The notes under the pieces: generated by a model
The model's database searches: none
What the model was told of the DNA's origin: nothing
What the model saw: the letters and a program-made list of their open reading frames with translations, nothing else
Shown here: positions 24,797 through 31,696 of the stretch, piece by piece
How the letters are laid out: each line of letters begins with the position of its first letter
Numbering within the stretch: position 1 is the stretch's first letter
From: CAIVAT01 sp038212325
GTDB taxonomy: Bacteria; Bacteroidota; Bacteroidia; Bacteroidales; FEN-979
Direction: 5' to 3'
Length of the DNA: 57,693 nucleotides
Assembly (NCBI GenBank): GCA_038212325.1
Contig: JBBQUQ010000010.1
Coordinates: 1 to 57,693 of the forward strand
Translations under genes and position numbers: made by a program

Positions 24797-26311
24797 TTAC
24801 CAATTGAAAATGTCATGCTTATTAAGCGGCCGGCGCTTTTCCTCCCATTTGAAATTTTTCAGTTTGCGCTCGTTTTGCTGAATGTCCTTTTCCGGGTACA
24901 GGTGTGCCTCCGGGCTGCCGATGTAGGTGATGGATTTCAGCTGGTTTTTTTCAAGGAATATCAGCATGTCGCTTGACACCGCCATGTTGATGCCGATGAG
25001 GCTCTTGTCTTCCTCCCTTGCGAAATAGATCGTTTGGGCATTCCCGGTTACATTGATCTTATAGATGTCGTTGTTACGGAATTTGGCAACCACATTCCTT
25101 CCCTTGATCTGGTTGAAATTCGACGTGTCATCCCTCGATATGATAAATGCTGAACTGTACATCTTCAACGAATCTGCCTCTCCATTGCGCAGGGTAAGCC
25201 TGATGGAATCGGCCGACAACTGGTTCTGGTCCGACCAGATAACCGGTTTCCGGTACATGGTGACCGAGGAGTCCTTGCTGAAATAGACCATGGAGTCGCA
25301 CATCCCCTGTAAGTCGTGGCGAAAAAATTTCACTTTATAATAGCTGAAAACATTTTTGATGTTTTGCAATGTGTCGAAGGTGGCATATACGGTATCTGCA
25401 TGGATGAACAGGGAGTCTTTTTTATCGGCAATAACGCCGACTGCGCTGTCGGTCATGAATGCATACCCGAGTTTGCGCCTGATCTCCCCGTAATTTCCCA
25501 TCAGCATGATGTTCTGAATCGTGTCGACCAGCAGCGCCTTGCGGAATACCTGTCCGAACCCATTCTTTCGTTCATAATACATGCTGTCGCCGGTAAGGAA
25601 TGTTGCTTCATGATAAATGCGGGCCCGGTCGCGAAACCGGGCAAAATCGTACCGTGTATTGTACCAGCCGTTTTCGCAATAGATTGAATCCTGCTTGTCT
25701 TTGCTTATGATGTGCGATGGTCCGAAAAAATAGGAGGTTTCCGTTACCGTGTTGTACATCAGGGTGTCGGAATACATGGTGTATTCAGGGTTGAGCATGA
25801 CCACCTTGTCCTTGAAGAAGAACTCCTTTTTCTCCGTATAATAATATCCATGGAGGCTTACCAGGTTGTTTTGATCATTTACAATCTTTCCCCAGTAGTC
25901 GTATTGGGCGATTTGGGTGTTGCGGTCATATTTCAGGGTGTCGGTTGTAAGGATGGTTTGGTTATCGATCAGTTTGACATTGCTGAAAGCGTTGGCAATT
26001 TTTGTATTGCCGTTGTACCAAAGCGAATCACTGTAGAGGTTGAGCGTGTCACTTAGCTTAATGTGCACATTACCGTAGGCGGTTACCCTGTTTTCTGTTT
26101 CATTCACATAGGCGCTGTCACAGTAAAGAAAAGCACTGTCGTGGTTCATCACAACATCCCCCAGGAGCCGTGGGCCGTCCTTGTAAATGTCCTTGTTAAA
26201 TTCCCACACCTTGCCTTCATACTGAATTCTCGCTGCCTGCGGCTCTTGTGAATAGGCCTCCAGGTTCAGCAGCAGGGCGATGAATATAACAGCGTGCAGT
26301 ATTTTGAACAT
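24797..26311 (-). CDS. OstA/LptA-like periplasmic protein
   Basis: About 504 residues with a signal peptide (MFKILHAVIFIALLLNLEAYSQ). The mature protein is built of repeated short beta units of OstA type: RLLGDVVMNHDSAFLYCDSAYVNETENRVTAYGNVHIKLSDTLNLYSDSL, and later TMYSDTLMYNTVTETSYFFG. The pattern D-S/T-L...Y...A.G.V matches the LptA/LptD-N jellyroll that bridges LPS across the periplasm. It is longer than LptA (about 180), as in the Bacteroidota OstA-like family. The ATG at 26311 was chosen because it starts the signal peptide; the frame extends to 26374 across the promoter. Role in LPS transport is likely by homology. Confidence 0.82.
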   Translation of the reverse strand: MFKILHAVIFIALLLNLEAYSQEPQAARIQYEGKVWEFNKDIYKDGPRLLGDVVMNHDSAFLYCDSAYVNETENRVTAYGNVHIKLSDTLNLYSDSLWYNGNTKIANAFSNVKLIDNQTILTTDTLKYDRNTQIAQYDYWGKIVNDQNNLVSLHGYYYTEKKEFFFKDKVVMLNPEYTMYSDTLMYNTVTETSYFFGPSHIISKDKQDSIYCENGWYNTRYDFARFRDRARIYHEATFLTGDSMYYERKNGFGQVFRKALLVDTIQNIMLMGNYGEIRRKLGYAFMTDSAVGVIADKKDSLFIHADTVYATFDTLQNIKNVFSYYKVKFFRHDLQGMCDSMVYFSKDSSVTMYRKPVIWSDQNQLSADSIRLTLRNGEADSLKMYSSAFIISRDDTSNFNQIKGRNVVAKFRNNDIYKINVTGNAQTIYFAREEDKSLIGINMAVSSDMLIFLEKNQLKSITYIGSPEAHLYPEKDIQQNERKLKNFKWEEKRRPLNKHDIFNW

Positions 26312-26329
26312 CGGTTTGATCTGGTGCGG

Positions 26330-26337
26330 CAAAGATA
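26330..26337 (-). promoter_or_regulatory. -7 promoter element of the OstA-like gene
   Basis: Minus-strand TATCTTTG (TAnnTTTG), 18 bp upstream of the ATG at 26311. Confidence 0.55.
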
Positions 26338-26395
26338 CTAAAGTCAATGTTACCAAAATTAATGAACAATGCATTCACGATATGCACAAAAAGGG

Positions 26396-26403
26396 TAATT
26401 TTG
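26396..26403 (+). promoter_or_regulatory. -7 promoter element of gatE-gatD
   Basis: TAATTTTG (TAnnTTTG), 29 bp upstream of the ATG at 26433. It is a Bacteroidota-type promoter in front of an archaeal-type gene pair. Confidence 0.5.
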
Positions 26404-26432
26404 AAAACTCGTTAAACTATTTTACCCATACA

Positions 26433-28394
26433 ATGAAACAATTTGTCGACGCCAGGCGCAACCATGCCGAAACACAACAAAAAATCGGATATGTCGCACG
26501 CAAAATTGCAACTCAGGCTGACTATGACCGCATCGGATTCATGTCGGGACTTGAAGTTCACCAGCAACTGAAAACCAAAGAAAAGCTTTTTTGCCACTGC
26601 CCGTCCGGGATTTTTCAGCAACCAGACGATTTTGATGCCGAGTTGATTCGTCACATGCGGCCGACCTTGAGTGAACTCGGGGAATATGACGGCACGGCAC
26701 TGATGGAATTCAGGACGCGAAAAAACATCATTTACCGCATAAAAAATGAAACGGCCTGCACGTATGATGTAGACGATACGCCGCCATTCCCCCTAAACCG
26801 TGAAGCCCTGTCGCATGCCATTGGCATCTCTTTGCTTTCAAAGCTGAAAGTCGTGGGAGAAGTGCACATCACCCGCAAGCAGTATCTCGATGGTTCTATC
26901 CCGACAGGGTTTCAGCGAACCGCCATCATCGGGATCGAGGGCGAAATCCAGCTCAAAAACAAGAAGGTTCGCCTGATCCAGTTAAGCCTTGAGGAGGACT
27001 CATGCAGGGAAGTATCTGATATCGGACACACGCGGATATACCGTACCGACCGCCTCGGAATGCCGCTGATAGAGACTGTGACTTACCCGGAATTTAAAAA
27101 CCCGGATGAGGTTAAGGAGGGTGCCGACTATATCCGGTTCCTGAACCGCAGTACAGGCAAGGTTCGCAGCGGTATTGGTTCAACAAGGGCCGATGTGAAT
27201 GTAAGCTGCAAAGGTGGTACCCGTGTTGAAATCAAAGGTGTTGCGCATACAGGCTGGATGCCTGAGCTCACCCACAATGAAGCATACCGGCAATGGGCAT
27301 TGCTGGCTATCCGGGATCTTTTAAGCAAATCAATCAAGGATCAGGCAAATTGGAAAATATATGCCAGGGAGGCCAAGGCAAAAGATTTTAAACTTGAAAA
27401 TCTCGGGGTGCCTAAGAACTCCACCCTTAAGGTTTACCTCGTGAATCTGCCACAGTTTCAGGGCATATTATCCCATTTCACCCAGCCGGGCAAAATGTTT
27501 GCAGATGAATTCTCCGACCGGCTGAAAGTCATTGCCTGCATCGAAAAACCCAATATGGTGCATTCCGAAATGTTCGAGGATGTGGTTGGAGAAAAAGCGT
27601 GGGCAAAAGTACAGTCATTGCTTGGCAGCAAGGATGGCGATGCCCAGTTGATCTTCTGGGGACCCGAAGATGATATCAAAACAGCCCTTGAAACAGTTGA
27701 AGAGCGCTGCCGGCTTGCATTTTCCGGTGTTCCTAATGAAACTCGCAAGTCGTTTGAGGATGGTACAACCATTTTCGAGCGCGTGCTGCCCGGAGCCGAC
27801 CGCATGTATCCGGATACTGACTCAGCACCCATCCCATTGGAAGACAGCGAGATTGATGAAGCCATGAAACGACTCCCGACATTGGTGTCAGAGCGGATTG
27901 CCCAGCTGATCGAATGGAACGTACCGGAAGATACCCATACCTATATTCTAAAGAACAACCTTGTGCCTTTGATTGAAAAAGCACAAGTCGGCTTGAAGGT
28001 GCCTGCGAGGTTTACCTCACGTTTGCTGGCTCATACGTTGAAGCACCTGGAGGGGCAATACCCGGCATTGCCTGATTTTTCGCCTGAGAAAGTATTTGAC
28101 CTGTTAAAATTTCTGGTTGACAGCAAGATAGACCTTGCCATGGCCAGGCGTATGTTGTTCCACCTGTACCAGCATCCGAAAATGGATTTTGAAAGCATAC
28201 TCATAACACTTAATTTCAAAAAGATCCCTCCGGAAGAAATCCTTTCAAAGGTGCCATTCCTTGTTAAAAAATACCTGGAAATCAGGACATCCAGGGATGA
28301 TTTTGCCGGCAAACGCTGGGTAATGGGGAACCTCAGCAAACTGGCTACCGGGAATCTCTCACTGAGTGCCCTAAGTCAAACAATCAACTTCTAA
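26433..28394 (+). CDS. gatE: Glu-tRNA(Gln) amidotransferase subunit E (archaeal type)
   Basis: GatE binds Glu-tRNA(Gln), phosphorylates the glutamyl group with ATP and transfers ammonia from GatD to give Gln-tRNA(Gln). The 653-residue protein has the GatB/GatE cradle (GFMSGLEVHQQLKTKEKLFCHCPS at about 36-60; EEDSCREVSD; YRTDRLGMPLIETVTYPEF; KVRSGIGSTRADVNVS). It also has the AspRS-like insertion found only in GatE (GVPKNSTLKVYLVNLPQFQGIL...DDIKTALETVEERC), then ERVLPGADRMYPDTDSAPIP at about 449-467 and a YqeY-like helical tail. The insertion rules out bacterial GatB. The start at 26433 fits the promoter at 26396. gatD follows 52 bp downstream. Confidence 0.93.
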   Translation: MKQFVDARRNHAETQQKIGYVARKIATQADYDRIGFMSGLEVHQQLKTKEKLFCHCPSGIFQQPDDFDAELIRHMRPTLSELGEYDGTALMEFRTRKNIIYRIKNETACTYDVDDTPPFPLNREALSHAIGISLLSKLKVVGEVHITRKQYLDGSIPTGFQRTAIIGIEGEIQLKNKKVRLIQLSLEEDSCREVSDIGHTRIYRTDRLGMPLIETVTYPEFKNPDEVKEGADYIRFLNRSTGKVRSGIGSTRADVNVSCKGGTRVEIKGVAHTGWMPELTHNEAYRQWALLAIRDLLSKSIKDQANWKIYAREAKAKDFKLENLGVPKNSTLKVYLVNLPQFQGILSHFTQPGKMFADEFSDRLKVIACIEKPNMVHSEMFEDVVGEKAWAKVQSLLGSKDGDAQLIFWGPEDDIKTALETVEERCRLAFSGVPNETRKSFEDGTTIFERVLPGADRMYPDTDSAPIPLEDSEIDEAMKRLPTLVSERIAQLIEWNVPEDTHTYILKNNLVPLIEKAQVGLKVPARFTSRLLAHTLKHLEGQYPALPDFSPEKVFDLLKFLVDSKIDLAMARRMLFHLYQHPKMDFESILITLNFKKIPPEEILSKVPFLVKKYLEIRTSRDDFAGKRWVMGNLSKLATGNLSLSALSQTINF

Positions 28395-28397
28395 ATT

Positions 28398-28418
28398 TCG
28401 TGACGCGTGACGCGTAAC
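28398..28418. repeat. Three 7-bp units between gatE and gatD
   Basis: TCGTGAC, GCGTGAC, GCGTAAC, the reverse-complement orientation of the GCGTCAC heptamer, lying 4 bp after the gatE stop. The host's repeat family has therefore entered this operon. Confidence 0.8.
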
Positions 28419-28446
28419 GCCATAACAACCAACTCATTAACTCATC

Positions 28447-29832
28447 ATGACCGAAGACATATTCCAGGGATACAAAGGCCGCGCGCTCGCCGTACTGCAA
28501 AAATTCAATGCCCGGGTGTGGGCGAAGGTAAGAGTCGACAGCAGCCGGGGCGTGTTTGAAGGCACCATTTTGCCCAGGGCTGAAAATACCGATGACAAGC
28601 ACCTGGTGCTGAAGATTTTTACGGGTTACAATATAGGCGTTGACATTGATGGGATCACCGGCATTACTGAACTCGGGTATAAAAAAGCGATCTATAAAAT
28701 TCCAGAGAAGGAGTTTCCTTATTCCAAGGATAAACCCAATGTGAAATTACTGGGAACGGGCGGTACCATTGCCTCCCGTCTCGATTATCGCACCGGTGCC
28801 GTAATCCCTGCATTTTCGCCCGGTGAGTTGTACGGGGCTGTTCCTGAACTGGCAGATATCTGTAACCTTACAACCGAGAAGCTGTTCGCGGTTTTCAGTG
28901 AAAATATGGGTCCGGAGCAATATAAAAAGCTGGCCATAGCCATTGGAAACGAGATCGAAAAGGGTATCGACGGCATCATCATCGGGCATGGAACCGACAC
29001 GTTGCATTATACCTCTGCTGCATTGACTTTTATGGTGCAAAATTCACCTGTTCCGATCGTATTGGTCGGTTCCCAGCGATCATCTGACCGCCCCAGTTCA
29101 GATGCCGCACTGAACCTCATGCATGCGGCTACAGCTGCCGCACATGGTGATATTGCAGAGGTGATGGTGTGCATGTTCGGACCAACTTCCGACGAATATG
29201 GTTTTCTGCACAAGGGCACCCGCGTCAGAAAAATGCACTCGTCATACCGTTCAACTTTCCGTACCATTGGCGATACGCCCATTGCGACAGTGAGCAGGCA
29301 GGGCGTGGTGCCCATCAAGCACGACTACAAGCGTCGCCGTACCGACCGCAATGTGACCATTATGCCTTACTACGAAGAAAAAGTTACGATGATCTACTAT
29401 TACACCAACATGCAGCCCGACGTGATCGATGCGCTTGTTGATGCTGGCTACAAAGGAATCATCATCATCGGCACCGGGCTGGGGCATGTGAACAAACCGA
29501 TATACCCTGCCATTGAGCGGGCCATCGCAAAAGGTGTTGCCATTTACATGACGGTGCAGACCTTATGGGGATACGTGCATATGTTTGTGTATGATACCGG
29601 CCGCGACCTCATGGCCAAAGGCATCATTCCGGCTGAGAATATGCTTCCTGAAACCGCCTTTATCAAGCTTAGCTGGGCACTGGGGCAAACATCCGACCTG
29701 GCGAAAGTCAAGGAGATCATGCTCACTCCGATAAACAGCGAAATCACTCCGCGCGAGCCATACAACGGTTACCTGATATACCAGGGCGGAGTTCCTGAGG
29801 TTGAGGAATTTATCAGGAAGTTCCACAAATAA
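28447..29832 (+). CDS. gatD: Glu-tRNA(Gln) amidotransferase subunit D (archaeal type)
   Basis: GatD is an asparaginase-like glutaminase that supplies ammonia to GatE. The 461-residue protein has an N-terminal beta-barrel domain of about 90 residues (FNARVWAKVRVDSSRGVFEGTILPR) not found in ordinary asparaginases. The asparaginase domain follows, with catalytic Thr107 in LGTGGTIASRLDYRTGAVIP, Thr183-Asp184 in HGTDTLHYTSAALTFM, and Lys262 in RVRKMHSSYRSTF. GSQRSSDRPSSDAALNL is a GatD signature. The N-terminal domain, RLDYRTGAVIPAF and the gatE neighbour separate it from L-asparaginase. Together they imply that glutamine tRNA is charged indirectly in this organism, at least in part. Confidence 0.93.
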   Translation: MTEDIFQGYKGRALAVLQKFNARVWAKVRVDSSRGVFEGTILPRAENTDDKHLVLKIFTGYNIGVDIDGITGITELGYKKAIYKIPEKEFPYSKDKPNVKLLGTGGTIASRLDYRTGAVIPAFSPGELYGAVPELADICNLTTEKLFAVFSENMGPEQYKKLAIAIGNEIEKGIDGIIIGHGTDTLHYTSAALTFMVQNSPVPIVLVGSQRSSDRPSSDAALNLMHAATAAAHGDIAEVMVCMFGPTSDEYGFLHKGTRVRKMHSSYRSTFRTIGDTPIATVSRQGVVPIKHDYKRRRTDRNVTIMPYYEEKVTMIYYYTNMQPDVIDALVDAGYKGIIIIGTGLGHVNKPIYPAIERAIAKGVAIYMTVQTLWGYVHMFVYDTGRDLMAKGIIPAENMLPETAFIKLSWALGQTSDLAKVKEIMLTPINSEITPREPYNGYLIYQGGVPEVEEFIRKFHK

Positions 29833-29835
29833 ACG

Positions 29836-29849
29836 GCGAGGAGCGAGGT
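29836..29849. repeat. Two 7-bp units after gatD
   Basis: GCGAGGA followed by GCGAGGT just after the gatD stop, a minimal example of the heptamer-period pattern. Could be chance. Confidence 0.35.
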
Positions 29850-29859
29850 AGAAAAATCG

Positions 29860-31632
29860 CTAATCTTCTGAGAATTTCTTTAGTAGTTCCCGGTATTGTG
29901 AGAATACGTTGGCCCGCGAAATAAATCCGAGGTATTTCCCATTGTCAAGCACAGGTAAATTATAGCGGTCGCTTTGCTGGAAAAGCTGTACCACCGTATC
30001 CATGGTATCATCAGGACTGATTGAATAATCGGGCATGAACAGCAGGTCTCTGACATAGGTGACCTCATAGATGGACTGGTCAAACATGATTTGCCGGATA
30101 TTGTCAAGCATCACAATGCCATAGAATGTTCCTTCATGGTCAACGACCGGGAAAATATTGCGTGATGCCCTGGCAACAATCTTAACAAGCTGTCCGAGTG
30201 TTGCTTGTGGCTCAACGCTGTCGAAGTTGGTTTCGATTAACTGGCGCGGCGACATGAAAGATAGCACCGCCTTGTCTTTGTCATGGGTGATCAGCTCCTT
30301 TCTTGCTGCCAGCTGCCGTGCGTAAATTGAATGGCTTTCAAAGATGTGAGAAGTCAGGTAGGCAATCGCTGAAACGATGATGAGAGGAGTGAGCAGCAGA
30401 TACCCGCCTGTGATTTCAGCAATCAGGAATATGGCTGTCAGAGGTGCATGCATCACCCCGGCCATTACACCAGCCATTCCGACCAGTGCAAAGTTGCTCT
30501 GCGAAATATTGAGGCCGAAGGCTGTATTCAGCAGGGTTGCAAAAAAATATCCGCAGATAGCCCCGACAAATATGGATGGTGCGAAGGTTCCCCCAATGCC
30601 GCCACTGCCCTGTGTAAGGGCCATGGCAACGACCTTCATGATGATCAATCCGAAGATGATGACCAGGAATGACCATGGGCCCTGTTTCAGAAAGCCAAAC
30701 AGGATTGAGTTGCCAATGATATCCCCTTTGCCGTTAATTACCTCCTTTAAAACAGTATAGCCTTCCCCGAACAGTGAAGGGTAGGCGAAAATAAGCATGG
30801 CGAGAGAGAGCCCTGCCAGGCCGACTCTGACGGGTACAGACATCTTCTTCAGCAATACTTCAATGCCAATGCTTCCGCGGATAAAGAAAACTGAAACCAG
30901 TCCCGTGAAGGCGCCAAGCATGAGATAGAAAGGGATGTGGCGCAGGATAAACGGGCTGGTCAACGTGAATGAGAACAACACCTCGTTGCCCAACAGCAGA
31001 AATGAAACCATGGAAGCCGTAACTGTTGTGATCAGCAAGGGGATCAGGGTGGTTACGGTAAGGTCCAGCATCAGGACCTCAAGAACGAAAATAGCCCCCG
31101 CAATGGGCGCTTCAAAAATACCGGCAATGGCTCCTGCTGCGCCACAGCCGATCATCAGGGTGGTACTCCGGTAATCAAGTCTGAACATCCGGGCGAGGTT
31201 TGACCCGATAGCAGAGCCGGTGAGAACGATGGGAGCTTCAGGGCCAACGGAACCTCCGAATCCCAGCGTCAGGGTGCAGGCCACCAGTGATGAAAAGGTG
31301 TTATGCGGTTTTATCTGGCTGTTGTTTTTCGAAATTGCATACAGCACCTTGCTCACTCCGTGACTGATGTTCTCTTTGACGAGATACCGGACAAAGAGGA
31401 GGGTCAGGATGATTCCGAGCAATGGAAAGACAAGGAACAGGTAATAAATGCCATGATAACTGAAACCGTTGGTCAGAAAATAATTGGTATAATATAGGGT
31501 GTTCTTAAGCGTTACGGCTGCCAGCCCGCTGCCAATACCAACAAGTATGCTTAGGATCAGTATCAATTGCCGATGTTTGATATGGCGTAACCGCCATACC
31601 AGCAATTTACCGGTAATTGATTTTGGGAGCAT
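29860..31632 (-). CDS. ClC-family chloride channel/antiporter with CBS domains
   Basis: About 590 residues. The membrane part has the ClC selectivity motifs: GFGGSVGPEAPIV (the Glu is the gating residue), GAAGAIAGIFEAPIAGAIFVLE and GSGGIGGTFAPSIFVGA. Two cytoplasmic CBS domains follow (PQATLGQLVKIVARASRNIFPVVDHEGTFYGIVML; DTMDTVVQLFQQSDRYNLPVLDNGKYLGFISR), which usually bind adenine nucleotides and control gating. The protein moves Cl- and probably H+ across the inner membrane. The ATG at 31632 (MLPKSITGK) was chosen; the frame runs to 31725 into the next gene's tail, past the -7 element at 31640. Confidence 0.93.
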   Translation of the reverse strand: MLPKSITGKLLVWRLRHIKHRQLILILSILVGIGSGLAAVTLKNTLYYTNYFLTNGFSYHGIYYLFLVFPLLGIILTLLFVRYLVKENISHGVSKVLYAISKNNSQIKPHNTFSSLVACTLTLGFGGSVGPEAPIVLTGSAIGSNLARMFRLDYRSTTLMIGCGAAGAIAGIFEAPIAGAIFVLEVLMLDLTVTTLIPLLITTVTASMVSFLLLGNEVLFSFTLTSPFILRHIPFYLMLGAFTGLVSVFFIRGSIGIEVLLKKMSVPVRVGLAGLSLAMLIFAYPSLFGEGYTVLKEVINGKGDIIGNSILFGFLKQGPWSFLVIIFGLIIMKVVAMALTQGSGGIGGTFAPSIFVGAICGYFFATLLNTAFGLNISQSNFALVGMAGVMAGVMHAPLTAIFLIAEITGGYLLLTPLIIVSAIAYLTSHIFESHSIYARQLAARKELITHDKDKAVLSFMSPRQLIETNFDSVEPQATLGQLVKIVARASRNIFPVVDHEGTFYGIVMLDNIRQIMFDQSIYEVTYVRDLLFMPDYSISPDDTMDTVVQLFQQSDRYNLPVLDNGKYLGFISRANVFSQYRELLKKFSED

Positions 31633-31639
31633 ATGGGTG

Positions 31640-31647
31640 CAAATGTA
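31640..31647 (-). promoter_or_regulatory. -7 promoter element of the ClC gene
   Basis: Minus-strand TACATTTG (TAnnTTTG), only 7 bp upstream of the ATG at 31632, implying a leaderless or near-leaderless transcript. Confidence 0.4.
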
Positions 31648-31696
31648 ACTTTTTTTTACTACCCTGGATAACCAGATCGGCCTGTAGGGGAATGTG

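Noticed and set aside
26433..28394. Bacterial GatB
   Set aside because: It has the AspRS-like insertion and YqeY tail arrangement and 653 residues, against about 475 for GatB, and no gatA or gatC adjoins.
28447..29832. Plain L-asparaginase
   Set aside because: The N-terminal barrel domain, GatD-specific motifs and the adjacent gatE identify it as GatD.
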